From: Mediterraneibacter catenae
GTDB lineage: Bacteria > Bacillota > Clostridia > Lachnospirales > Lachnospiraceae
DNA: 64,000 bases
Direction: 5' to 3'
NCBI RefSeq assembly: GCF_008691045.1
Contig: NZ_VMSO01000002.1
Location: 248,001 to 312,000, forward strand
The notes under the pieces were generated by a model. That model was not told where the DNA came from and made no database searches. It was given only the letters and a program-made list of their open reading frames with translations. Position 1 is the stretch's first letter. Each line of letters opens with the position of its first letter. The position numbers were made by a program, and so were the translations under genes. Below are positions 8,066 through 16,169 of this stretch, one piece after another.

Positions 8066-8929
8066 ATGAAAATAGCGGTAACCTACGATAACGGAAACAT
8101 TTTTCAGCATTTTGGGAGAACAGAGTTCTTTAAGGTGTATGAGATTGAGGATAATAAGGTGATTTCCAGTGATGTCATCGGCTCCAATGGAATCGGTCAC
8201 GGTGCCCTTGCAGGACTTCTTTCCGGCCAGTCAGTTAATGTGCTGATCTGCGGCGGGATCGGAGGAGGAGCTCAGGCAGCACTTGCTGAAGCGGGAGTTG
8301 AGCTGTGTGCCGGTGCAGAAGGAGACGCGGATCAGGCAGTTGAGGCCTACCTGAAAGGCGAGCTGATCTCTACCGGAGCAAATTGTGATCATCACCATCA
8401 TGAGGACGGTCACAGCTGCGGCGATCATGAGGACGGTCATTCCTGTGGCGGCGGATGCGGAGAAAGCTGCGGAGGCGGATGCGGATCTCAGCCGACGCTG
8501 ACCGGACGCAACGTCGGCAAGACCTGCCGTACGCATTACAGAGGCACATTTAATGATGGAACCCAGTTTGATTCTTCTTATGACCGCGGAGAACCGCTGG
8601 AATTTGTCTGCGGTGCCGGCCAGATGATCAGGGGATTTGACGCCGCAGTAGCTGATATGGAAGTCGGACAGATTGTCGATGTCCATCTGATGCCGGACGA
8701 AGCCTATGGCATGCCGGATCCGAATGCTGTCTTCACTATTGAGATTGTACAGCTTCCGGGATCTGAAGAACTGGAAGCCGGACAGCAGGTATATCTGACT
8801 AACCAGTATGGACAGCCGTTCCCGGTTAAAGTGACAGCAAAAGATGAGACTACGATCACTTTTGACGCGAACCATGAAATGGCAGGAAAAGAGCTGAACT
8901 TCCGTATCGAGCTTGTCGAGGTGAAATAA
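8066..8929 (+). CDS. NifX/NifB-type cofactor-binding domain fused to a SlyD-like FKBP prolyl isomerase
   Basis: Three parts are visible in 287 aa. Residues 1-105 match the dinitrogenase iron-molybdenum cofactor domain (NifX/NifB/YedF-like, with a CGGIGGGA motif). Residues 107-143 are a metal-binding linker with DHHHHEDGHSCGDHEDGHSC and CGGGC repeats. Residues 144-287 are a SlyD-type FKBP: THYRGTFNDGTQFDSS, GAGQMIRGFDAAV, an inserted flap, and NHEMAGKELNF. In E. coli SlyD the His-rich segment is at the C-terminus and delivers nickel; here it sits between the domains. A metal or cluster carrier with chaperone activity is likely. There are no nif structural genes nearby. Confidence 0.88.
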   Translation: MKIAVTYDNGNIFQHFGRTEFFKVYEIEDNKVISSDVIGSNGIGHGALAGLLSGQSVNVLICGGIGGGAQAALAEAGVELCAGAEGDADQAVEAYLKGELISTGANCDHHHHEDGHSCGDHEDGHSCGGGCGESCGGGCGSQPTLTGRNVGKTCRTHYRGTFNDGTQFDSSYDRGEPLEFVCGAGQMIRGFDAAVADMEVGQIVDVHLMPDEAYGMPDPNAVFTIEIVQLPGSEELEAGQQVYLTNQYGQPFPVKVTAKDETTITFDANHEMAGKELNFRIELVEVK

Positions 8930-8934
8930 GGCAT

Positions 8935-9504
8935 ATGGGATGCGTATATTTTGTCCGCCACGGGCAGACAGTATGGAACGTCGAAAATAAAATCTGTGGA
9001 GCTACAGATATAGAACTGACTGAAATGGGTCATCAGCAGGCCATTGAGACCGGAGAGAAGATACTGGCGGAGGGGATCAAAGCAGATGAAATCCTGTATT
9101 CCCCTCTTGTCCGCGCGGCAGAAACTGCCCGTCATATCTCCGAGATAACCGGTATTCCGGCGCGTGTGGAACCCCGCCTGAAAGAACAGAACTTCGGAAA
9201 GTGGGAAGCCACCCCAAGGAACGGGAAAGAATTCCAAAAGGCAAAAGAAGAGTTCTGCTGCCGGCATGAAGGCGGGGAATCCATGCTGCAGCTGGCACAG
9301 AGGGTGTATAATCTTCTGGATGAAATCAGGGAAGAGTCGGATAACAAGACGTATATCCTGGTCGCACACAACGGGATTGCCAGAGTTGTGCAGTCCTATT
9401 TCTATGAGATGACCAATGCTGAATACGCGGCTTTCGGCGTAAAGAACTGCGCTGTGGTCAGATATGACTTTAATAACAATACAGAAGAAATTGATATAAA
9501 CTAA
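8935..9504 (+). CDS. Histidine phosphatase family protein (phosphoglycerate mutase-like)
   Basis: A 189-aa histidine phosphatase. The phosphoacceptor motif is YFVRHGQTVWN at the N-terminus, the second catalytic His is in VAHNGIARV near residue 145, and a conserved Glu lies in LKEQNFGKWE. The start is six bases after the stop of the NifX-SlyD gene, so the two are co-transcribed. The family includes cobalamin, phosphoglycerate and nucleotide phosphatases, and no cobalamin genes are nearby, so the substrate is open. Confidence 0.88.
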   Translation: MGCVYFVRHGQTVWNVENKICGATDIELTEMGHQQAIETGEKILAEGIKADEILYSPLVRAAETARHISEITGIPARVEPRLKEQNFGKWEATPRNGKEFQKAKEEFCCRHEGGESMLQLAQRVYNLLDEIREESDNKTYILVAHNGIARVVQSYFYEMTNAEYAAFGVKNCAVVRYDFNNNTEEIDIN

Positions 9505-9520
9505 ATTGTTTCTGATAATG

Positions 9521-9529
9521 TGTTATACT
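9521..9529 (+). promoter_or_regulatory. Extended -10 promoter for the HD hydrolase gene
   Basis: TG-n-TATACT forms an extended -10 box 37 bases before the ATG at 9567. No good -35 box lies at the right distance, as is usual for extended -10 promoters. Confidence 0.5.
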
Positions 9530-9566
9530 ATAAATACAATTAGTGCAATTAAAGGAGTAAAGATCA

Positions 9567-10145
9567 ATGATGCCAGGTGACTTTTTGAACATACTTTCAA
9601 GAGCCGCCATGCTGAAAACAACGACCCGCCACTGCTTCACAGAGGAAAACCGGAAAGAAAGCGTTGCGGATCATAGCTGGCGGATTGCTTTAATGGCCAT
9701 GCTATTGTCGAAAGAACCGGAGTTTCAGGATACGGATATGAATAAAGTAATACGGATGTGTCTGATCCACGATCTCGGAGAAACCTTTACCGGAGATGTG
9801 CCAGCCTTTGAAAAGACAGATGCAGATACCGTGAACGAAGACGCTCTTTTTTTTGACTGGGTTCGTTCTTTTCCAGCCGCACAAAGGCTTGAATGGCTGG
9901 AGCTTCTGAACGAAATGAAAGAGCTTCAAACCAAAGAAGCAAAAACATATAAGGCATTGGATAAACTGGAAGCAGTTATCTCTCATAATGAATCAGATCT
10001 ATCGACCTGGCTGCCTTTGGAATATGACTTACAGTTGACATACGGCAAAGAAAATATACAGTTTTCTGAATATCTGAAAGCGTTAAGTGAGCGCATTGAT
10101 GAATGGACAAAAAATAAAATCAAAGGTTTGACAAATTTTCGATAA
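9567..10145 (+). CDS. HD-domain hydrolase (YfbR/HDDC2-like nucleotidase)
   Basis: A 192-aa HD phosphohydrolase. The metal ligands are in ESVADHSWRIALMA (first His), CLIHDLGE (HD pair) and the downstream Asp in ALDKLEAVISHNESD. This layout is that of the HD_3 family containing 5'-deoxynucleotidase YfbR and HDDC2. It has its own promoter and ribosome binding site (AAAGGAG) and is followed by a hairpin at 10161-10194. This is the last chromosomal gene before the left attachment site of the integrated elements. Confidence 0.85.
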   Translation: MMPGDFLNILSRAAMLKTTTRHCFTEENRKESVADHSWRIALMAMLLSKEPEFQDTDMNKVIRMCLIHDLGETFTGDVPAFEKTDADTVNEDALFFDWVRSFPAAQRLEWLELLNEMKELQTKEAKTYKALDKLEAVISHNESDLSTWLPLEYDLQLTYGKENIQFSEYLKALSERIDEWTKNKIKGLTNFR

Positions 10146-10160
10146 TATTACTCTGCTGAT

Positions 10161-10194
10161 ACAGCCAGTCCGTAAATTCTTTCGGGCTGGCTGT
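10161..10194 (+). terminator. Hairpin downstream of the HD hydrolase gene
   Basis: ACAGCCAGTCCG pairs with CGGGCTGGCTGT across a ten-base loop, followed by TTCCTTCT. It is a plausible terminator, though the U-run is imperfect. Confidence 0.55.
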
Positions 10195-10321
10195 TCCTTC
10201 TGCAAAGCTAAGTTCTAAGATATGTTGAATTGTCAGTCTTGTCTTGGTATAATCGTGACCATGAGAAAGCTGATGATTCAGCGATAAATTGGAAGTTGTC
10301 AAGTATAAATCCATATTGATA

Positions 10322-10363
10322 GACTTTAAAATATGATACGAGTGCTTTTCGTGTGCCACGGCA
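10322..10363 (+). other. Left attachment site (attL) with the start of a phosphatase gene
   Basis: These 42 bases recur at 22076-22117 with one mismatch. The last 16 bases (TTCGTGTGCCACGGCA) also occur in the 5' end of the intact phosphatase gene at 27991-28006. The copy reads as MIRVLFVCHG, the start of a low-molecular-weight protein tyrosine phosphatase, after which the sequence diverges. It marks the left junction of integrated DNA. Confidence 0.8.
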
Positions 10364-10443
10364 GGATTTACTGTTCAGAATAAAAAGTCTCAAATCGTCT
10401 TAAATACTTCTATAAATAGTAGTTCTTATGTTTCATTCTCAAT

Positions 10444-10463
10444 TTTACCAATGATTTACCAAT
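10444..10463 (+). repeat. Tandem TTTACCAAT pair near the left end of element A
   Basis: TTTACCAAT occurs at 10444-10452 and 10455-10463 with an 11-base period, about 80 bases inside attL. The position and 11-bp repeat fit integrase arm-type binding sites at an element end. This is inference by analogy to Tn916-type elements. Confidence 0.4.
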
Positions 10464-10517
10464 ATTTCTGGAGAGTCAGACTTGCAAAAAATAAGCCAGA
10501 ATGAGGAGATTAAAAAT

Positions 10518-10895
10518 ATGAGCGAATTGAAACCAAGAATAACAGAAAACGGAATTGATTATATCCTTGTCGGAGATTACTATATCCCAGATTTGAAGCT
10601 GCCGGAGGAACACCGTCCTATTGGAAAGTACGGACGGATGCACCGGGAATATTTAAGAGAAGTCCACCCAGCCAGATTGAACACACTGATACTAACCGGA
10701 GAATTGTGGACATATCTTGCAGACCTGAACGAACAGGCACAGGAACGGTTAGACACTATCATGGAGCAGATGAAAGCTACCGAGGGCGTGACAGAGGAAT
10801 TAAAGCGTACTTCTCAAATGGAATGGGTGCAGCGTTGCAATAACATCCGTAACCGGGCAGAAGAAATTGTTCTGCATGAGATGATCTATTCATAA
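10518..10895 (+). CDS. TnpV-like transposon-encoded protein
   Basis: A 125-aa protein resembling the TnpV proteins carried by clostridial Tn4451/Tn4453-like and other integrative elements. It has the usual ITENGIDYILVGDYYIPDL opening and the IGKYGRMHREYLRE block. Function is unknown. The ATG at 10518 is preferred because GAGGAG lies just upstream. It is the first gene inside element A and is followed by a strong terminator, so it forms its own unit. Confidence 0.8.
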   Translation: MSELKPRITENGIDYILVGDYYIPDLKLPEEHRPIGKYGRMHREYLREVHPARLNTLILTGELWTYLADLNEQAQERLDTIMEQMKATEGVTEELKRTSQMEWVQRCNNIRNRAEEIVLHEMIYS

Positions 10896-10907
10896 GGGTA
10901 TGATATA

Positions 10908-10947
10908 GGGAAACGATATCTGAAACATGGTATCGTTTCCTGTTTTT
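10908..10947 (+). terminator. Intrinsic terminator after tnpV
   Basis: GGAAACGATA and TATCGTTTCC pair across a 13-base loop, followed by TGTTTTTATA. Confidence 0.8.
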
Positions 10948-10975
10948 ATAAATATTTGTGTAACAGAAAATGGGT

Positions 10976-11029
10976 GTAAGGTTGACATTACAAGAAAAAT
11001 ATATATAATTATTGTAATGTTAACCTTAC
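10976..11029 (+). promoter_or_regulatory. Consensus promoter flanked by inverted operator half-sites
   Basis: TTGACA (10982-10987) and TATAAT (11004-11009), both perfect, are 16 bases apart. An 18-base sequence at 10976-10993 is repeated inverted at 11012-11029 (TTGTAATGTTAACCTTAC) with one mismatch. One half covers the -35 box and the other the likely start point. It is placed just ahead of the XRE regulator, so autorepression is the simple reading. Confidence 0.8.
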
Positions 11030-11042
11030 TTTTGGAGGAACT

Positions 11043-11306
11043 ATGAAAAACAGAATAAAAGAATTGCGAGAACAGCGAGGGCTGACGCAAGAGCAATTAG
11101 GAGAACTGGTTGGAGCTTCAAGGCAGGCGATAAATGCCATAGAAACAGAAAAATTTGAACCATCTATCTGGCTTGCATATGATATTTCTAAAGTATTTGA
11201 GTGTGCCATTGAGGAGGTATTTTTATTTGATGTAAGTTTGAGAAAATCAAGAGCTGACAGCAGCAGACAGGAGGTAAAAAGTGGCAACAAGATTTCTTCG
11301 TTATGA
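11043..11306 (+). CDS. XRE-family transcriptional regulator
   Basis: An 87-aa HTH_3 protein (IKELREQRGLTQEQLGELVG, then SRQAINAIETEKFEPS), typical of small phage or plasmid-type repressors. The promoter ahead of it has an inverted repeat suited to a dimeric repressor. Its end overlaps the next gene, a peptide deformylase, by 26 bases, so the two are co-transcribed and the regulator probably controls the deformylase and following genes. Confidence 0.88.
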   Translation: MKNRIKELREQRGLTQEQLGELVGASRQAINAIETEKFEPSIWLAYDISKVFECAIEEVFLFDVSLRKSRADSSRQEVKSGNKISSL

Positions 11307-11739
11307 CAGCGACCCTATATTAAGAAAAAAATGTAAAGCTGTCCTAAAAGTTGATGATAAAATCAGGCAGCTCTTAGATGATATGCTTGATACATTACAT
11401 GAAACAGAAAATGGAGCTGCACTGGCAGCAAATCAGGTTGGCGTTTTGAAACGGTTGGTTGTCATTGATTTTAACGATACACGATTAAAACTTGTAAATC
11501 CGAAAATGATAAGCCAAAGCGGTGTGCAGGAATGTGTTGAGGGATGCCTTAGTTTCCCGAACCGTTTTGTAAAAACAATTCGTCCACAAAAGGTCACGAT
11601 TCAGGCACTCAATGAATATGGAGAGGAAATTATAGTTGACGGAGAAGATGAAATGGCAAAATGCTTCTGCCATGAGCTGGAACATCTGGACGGCATGATT
11701 TTTTTAGATAAAGCGATTGAAGAACTTTCTGTTGTGTAG
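11281..11739 (+). CDS. def: Peptide deformylase carried on a mobile element
   Basis: Removes the N-formyl group from nascent proteins. All three family motifs are present: GAALAANQVG (motif 1), EGCLSFP (motif 2) and HELEHLDG (motif 3, HExxH metal site). 152 aa is normal length. The start is a GTG at 11281 preceded by AGGAGGT. It overlaps an XRE regulator and sits inside element A, so it is an accessory copy rather than the housekeeping one. An accessory deformylase could compensate for inhibition of the native one; that role is inference. Confidence 0.92.
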   Translation: MATRFLRYDSDPILRKKCKAVLKVDDKIRQLLDDMLDTLHETENGAALAANQVGVLKRLVVIDFNDTRLKLVNPKMISQSGVQECVEGCLSFPNRFVKTIRPQKVTIQALNEYGEEIIVDGEDEMAKCFCHELEHLDGMIFLDKAIEELSVV

Positions 11740-11782
11740 TGCAAATTGATAGATGCCGTTTCGGAAAAAGAAAAGGAGTTTT

Positions 11783-12967
11783 ATGAGCAAGGTTATTATG
11801 ATGTGCGGCGTATGTGGTTCTGGAAAGACTACTTACGCCAAGAAAAAAGAACAGGAAGGATATATCCGACTTTCCATTGACGAAGAAATGTGGAAACTTT
11901 ATGGAAGAAAGGGAATTGATTATCCGGAAGAACAATATGAAAAATTGTCAGAGCAGGTGGAAGCTGCGCTTCAAAAAAAGCTGCTGTCCCTGATTCAGCA
12001 GGGAAAAGACGTTGTGATTGATTTTAGTTTCTGGAGTAAGGAAAATCGGAATTTTTATAAAGAGCTGATCCAAAAAGCAGGCGCTGAAACGGAACTTGTC
12101 TATATGAAAGCCAGTAAGGAGCTTTTGCAAAAAAGACTATATAAAAGAAATCAGGTCTTAAATGCCAATTCGCCGTTTGTGATAACAGATGAAATATTGG
12201 AACATCATTATCACGCATTTCAGGAGCCATGCGGCGAAGGAGAAAAAGTAATTTTGCAGAAAGAGGATATTATACAGTATTCAAAAGAAGAAAGTAAAGC
12301 AATCTGGAATCAGAACGCTGAATTTTGGGATTGTTCAATGGGGGATGAATCAAATGATTTTCACAGAGAAGTTGTCCGTCCAAAAGTAACAGAGCTTCTA
12401 AATCCTGATCCAACAGATTATATTTTAGATATTGCCTGTGGGAATGGAAATTATTCTGCATATCTTGCAGAAAAAGCTGTCTCTGTTTTGGCTTTTGATT
12501 ATAGTGAAAAAATGGTGGAACTGGCAAAAAAGCGCCAAAAACGGTATGCTGATCACATTGAGTTTTGTGTAGCAGACGCTACGAATGAAACAAGTCTGAT
12601 GGCATTAAAAAGAAATAAGCCATTTACAAAAGCAGTCTCAAACATGGCGGTCATGGATATTACAGACATTAAGCCGCTTTTTACCTCTGTTTATAAATTG
12701 CTTGAGGATAACGGAGTATTTGTATTTGCGACACAGCACCCCTGTTTTGTAACGCTTACAGAAAAATATATGACGCCGCACAGCTATTACGATATTGCGA
12801 TTGAAGGACAGCCACAAAAACAATGTTATTATCATCGTTCTTTACAGGATATTTTTAATCTGTGTTTTGATACTGGTTTTGTCATAGACGGATTTTACGA
12901 AGAATGCTATTTTAATAAAGAAATCCCGGATATTATCATTGTCAGAGCCATAAAAATTGAGAGGTAG
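11783..12967 (+). CDS. P-loop kinase fused to a SAM-dependent methyltransferase
   Basis: A 394-aa two-domain protein. Residues 1-165 form a small zeta-toxin/AAA_33-like kinase with Walker A in CGVCGSGKTTYAKK and a VVIDFSFW segment near residue 75. Residues 175-394 form a class I methyltransferase with ILDIACGNGNYSAYLAEK (motif I) and FDYSEKMVELAKK (motif II). The frame is continuous across the junction. The ATG at 11783 has AAAGGAG upstream. It lies among resistance-like small genes (deformylase, GNAT, kinase). Substrate unknown. Confidence 0.8.
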   Translation: MSKVIMMCGVCGSGKTTYAKKKEQEGYIRLSIDEEMWKLYGRKGIDYPEEQYEKLSEQVEAALQKKLLSLIQQGKDVVIDFSFWSKENRNFYKELIQKAGAETELVYMKASKELLQKRLYKRNQVLNANSPFVITDEILEHHYHAFQEPCGEGEKVILQKEDIIQYSKEESKAIWNQNAEFWDCSMGDESNDFHREVVRPKVTELLNPDPTDYILDIACGNGNYSAYLAEKAVSVLAFDYSEKMVELAKKRQKRYADHIEFCVADATNETSLMALKRNKPFTKAVSNMAVMDITDIKPLFTSVYKLLEDNGVFVFATQHPCFVTLTEKYMTPHSYYDIAIEGQPQKQCYYHRSLQDIFNLCFDTGFVIDGFYEECYFNKEIPDIIIVRAIKIER

Positions 12968-13027
12968 ATAGTAGATTTGCTATTTCCTGTAATTGTAAAA
13001 AAACTTAAAACTATGGAGGTATCTATT

Positions 13028-13537
13028 TTGATTATAAGACAAGAAAGACCAGAAGATTATGATACGGTATATCATGTTGTAAAAGAAGCATTTGAAAATG
13101 CTGAATATACAGATGGAAATGAACAGAACTTAGTTGCTGCGTTAAGAAAAAGCAAATCGTTTATTCCGGAACTTTCTCTTGTTGCTGTCGAGGACGAAAA
13201 AATTGTAGGACATATTCTTTTTACAAAAGCAGTTGTTCAAGGGGTTGAGGTTCTTGCGCTTGCCCCTCTTTCTGTATTACCCGATTATCAGAACAGGGGA
13301 ATCGGATTATCTTTGATGAAAGAAGGACACAGTATAGCACATAAATTGGGATATGAATATTCAGTTGTTTTGGGACATTCCAAATACTATCCAAAGGCAG
13401 GATATATTCCGGCAAGTGAGTGTGGAATAAAAGCGCCATTTGAAGTTGACGATGAAAGTTTTATGGCACTTAATCTTAACGGAAGTCAAAACAAATTAAA
13501 TGGAGTTATTGAGTACGACAAGGCTTTTGGGATATGA
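13028..13537 (+). CDS. GNAT-family N-acetyltransferase
   Basis: A 169-aa acetyltransferase. The acetyl-CoA loop is visible as LPDYQNRGIGLSLMKEG, followed by the VVLGHSKYYPKAGY segment typical of the YhbS/Eis-like subgroup. A TTG at 13028 is chosen because GGAGGT lies seven bases upstream and the N-terminus IIRQERPEDYDTV matches family starts; the longer frame from 12977 lacks a site. It follows the kinase-methyltransferase gene closely in element A. The substrate may be an amine or an antibiotic. Confidence 0.85.
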   Translation: MIIRQERPEDYDTVYHVVKEAFENAEYTDGNEQNLVAALRKSKSFIPELSLVAVEDEKIVGHILFTKAVVQGVEVLALAPLSVLPDYQNRGIGLSLMKEGHSIAHKLGYEYSVVLGHSKYYPKAGYIPASECGIKAPFEVDDESFMALNLNGSQNKLNGVIEYDKAFGI

Positions 13538-13572
13538 TGTAAAAAATTAGAAGTTGGGAAGGTAAAACATAG

Positions 13573-14107
13573 ATGAATCAAGGTAGAATTATTGTAATCA
13601 CAGGTTCGCCGGGAACAGGGAAAACTACAACGGCATCTGCTGTTGCAAAAGAATCAGATTTAGAAAAGTCTGTGCATATGCACACAGATGACTTTTACCA
13701 TTATTTGAGTAAAGGGGCAATACCACCACATTTGCCAGAATCAAATGAGCAAAATTTGGTTGTCATTGAAGCATTTTTAGAAGCTGCGAAGCGATATGTT
13801 CGTGGTGGATATGATGTAATTGTAGATGGCATTGTAGGACCGTGGTTTTTAGAGCCGTAGCTCAACATTGTTCAAGAGCATTATGAAGTACACTATATCG
13901 TTTTAAGGGCAAGTAAAGAAGAAACTATGAAGCGAGCTATCGAACGCTCAAAGTTAGATAGAGAAACAAATGTTGAATTAGTTGAAACAATGTGGAAACA
14001 ATTTTCTAATTTAGGAATCTATGAATTAAATGTTATAGATACAACTGCGCACTCAATCAAAGATACTGTTTCAGCAGTAAAAGAAAAAATCGTAAGCGGC
14101 ACGGCTT
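13573..14107 (+). pseudogene. P-loop nucleotide kinase with an in-frame amber stop and IS-truncated end
   Basis: The N-terminal half has Walker A in ITGSPGTGKTTTAS and a DGIVGPWFL segment, like small AAA_18/CPT-type kinases. A TAG at 13858-13860 interrupts the frame; the same frame then continues as LNIVQEHYEVHYIVLRASKE, and LRASKEETMKRAIERS follows. The stop probably replaces a Trp codon. At 14108 the frame runs into the left end of the IS91-like repeat, so the natural C-terminus is lost. The gene is broken twice. Confidence 0.85.
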
Positions 14108-14188
14108 TAATTAGCCATTTTCTGATTAATGGGCACAACAACAAAACCTCAAACGTTGAGGCTGAAAAAATATGAAAGAATGATATAC

Positions 14189-14998
14189 TTAACACCTTTG
14201 AGGAATTTTAAGCTGTGGTTTCCCCATGCGTCCACCGCAGACTTTACATACGCAGATATTTATGCCATAAAGCAGCTCCAATACCTCTGGCATCTCTTTA
14301 TTCTTTAGTCTGGAAAGATATTTCTTGCATCCGAGGAGATTTCGGCACAAAGTAAGCTTTTTACCTTTGCTGCGGGAGCAGAGCAGTCCATAATGCCGGA
14401 TCCGGACAAATCCCTTTGGAGGAACATGCATCAAAAAACGCCGGATAAACTCAACTCCTGACAGAGTCAGATCTTTCCACTTCCCTTCATTCCGGTAATC
14501 CTTCACGGAAAAAGTTACAGTTTCTTCATCCACGCGGATGATCCGATGGTTGCTGACCGCAATGCGGTGGGTATATTTCCCGAGATATTTGATTACGGAT
14601 TGGGCGCCATGAAATGTCTTTTTACAATAAGGAACCCATTCTGTACCATAACAGGCATCCAGCAGTTCCCTGAAGGCATAATGGTTACGGAATTTTTCGG
14701 CAGTACCATGAAAAACCAGCTTGCTCGCTTCCCATAGCTTTTTTAGTTCTTCCAGATATTTTCCACGAAATACTTTGGAAATGATCTGGACAGGAAGGAA
14801 GAAGCTTTCTCCGTTGTCTTTCCACTGATTGTCAGAAGTCAGGCCGCCACCAAGCAGAATGGCATGGATATGAGGATGAAAGTTCATCTCAGATCCCCAT
14901 GTATGGAGAATGAAAATGTATCCAGCCTTTGCACCAAGATGTTTCGGATCTGCCGTCAGATCGCGGAGCGTTGCAGACGCTGCATACAGCCCGGCGCA
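14189..14998 (-). pseudogene. IS91-family transposase, N-terminus deleted (copy 1)
   Basis: The HUH motif FHPHIHAILLGGG and the later CKVCGGRMGKPQ tail identify an IS91/IS801-type rolling-circle transposase. The frame is open from a TGA at 14999-15001; upstream codons read GLYAASATLRDLTADPKHLG, which belongs to the family, but there is no start codon and the N-terminal zinc-binding domain is missing. The ATG at 14887 is internal, just before the HUH motif. Confidence 0.85.
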
Positions 14999-15620
14999 TC
15001 ACCTTTTCCAGGGTACCCACAGACAGATAGCTGCCGGTAAACTGATTCGGGAACAGGATGCCGCGTGGCCTGCCCTTTGCAAACCAGTATTCTGTGAGGA
15101 GATCCAGACACCGTTGGGAAAGGATCGTATAACGGTCCATCCGGTTCTTCGTATCCCTCACATGGATCTGCATATTTGTACGGGAAATGTCATTATAATG
15201 CAGATGGATCACTTCGGAAACCCGCATTCCGGAAGCGTACATGGTTGCAAACATTGCTCTGTATTTAATGTCATCAACAGCTTCCAGCAGACGGTCAATC
15301 TCATCAGATGTAAGTACAGCAGGGAGTTTCTGCTCTATAATCATACGCGGGACAATAGTATCATCCCATAGGATGTGCAGGACATTCCGGTAAAAAAAGT
15401 GGAGTGCAGAATTGTAAAGATTCAGAGTTGTCGATTTGAGTCCGCTGTCTTTTTTGGCAAGCAGGAAATCCCTGACGTCCTGGCAGGTAAGTTCTTTCGG
15501 GCATTTGCTGGTATAATTCAGGAAATAGGAAACGTAGTTTTTATAACAGTGAATGGAACGATCTTTGAGGTTGCGGATTTTTCCGGCTTCTTCAAGCTGT
15601 TCTATATATTTTTTATACAT
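14889..15620 (-). pseudogene. Tyrosine recombinase of the IS91-like unit, C-terminus deleted (copy 1)
   Basis: The N-terminal SAM-like DNA-binding domain and the first catalytic Arg (ASGMRVSEVIHLHYND) are present. The frame then runs past LEKVMRRAVC into transposase sequence in the wrong frame and ends, so the HxxR motif and catalytic Tyr are absent. It cannot be an active recombinase. The start at 15620 has a GGAGG site. Confidence 0.85.
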
Positions 15621-15871
15621 AATGAATCCTCCATATAAAATCAGTAGTAAATCAGGTACGCTGCTTTATATGGAGGTGCATTTGTGTCATAAAACCGCTT
15701 GCCAACCAGGCGGAGGAATGGTATTCTTTTCATAGGCAGTGGGGAGGCTCCTGTTTGATTGTTTGGTGTGGTAACTTAACAATACTACTATCAGGACTTA
15801 CTTTCCACTGTTTTTGGTATAGAAAACAAAAAACGCTATGCGACAGCTTGCACAGGCCATCGCGTAGCGAT

Positions 15872-15988
15872 TTTGTTCAATTCGTTAGGTTAGAATCGAT
15901 GATGGTGTAAACGAAAAAGCAGTTTATAAACTTTACAGTAAACTGCCCCTTCGTTTGCACCATTTTCGATTTGACCTAATTGAACAAA
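15872..15988. repeat. Long imperfect palindrome between the two IS91-like copies
   Basis: TTTGTTCAATT (15872-15882) is repeated inverted at 15978-15988. The arms continue inward with AATCGATGATGGTGTAAACG facing the complement of CGTTTGCACCATTTTCGATT, meeting near 15930. The left arm overlaps the end of IS copy 1. The remaining spacer to 16088 shows no gene. Confidence 0.7.
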
Positions 15989-16169
15989 GTAAGCGGCCGG
16001 GCAACCAGTCTCTATGGATTTTTAATCTTTTGCTTCTGACGCTGATTATACCAGGGCGCTAGAAAAGATTCCTTTTCTGAATCTACAGTAATTAGCCATT
16101 TTCTGATTAATGGGCACAACAACAAAACCTCAAACGTTGAGGCTGAAAAAATATGAAAGAATGATATAC

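Larger units (their letters stand above)
14108..15882 (-). mobile_element. IS91-like element, copy 1 (internally deleted)
   Basis: A 1775-bp unit repeated almost exactly at 16089-17863; I saw three base differences (two adjacent near 14365 and one near 14519). It encodes, on the minus strand, a tyrosine recombinase followed by an IS91-type HUH transposase, the usual pair of Firmicutes IS91 relatives. Both proteins are cut at the same internal junction near 14999. The outer boundaries are taken from where the two copies stop matching. Confidence 0.85.

Noticed and set aside
10120-10359. A 79-codon minus-strand frame across attL and the hairpin after the HD gene
   Set aside because: It overlaps the end of the HD gene, a terminator-like hairpin and the attachment site. 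Part of it looks protein-like, but no family or start site could be supported.
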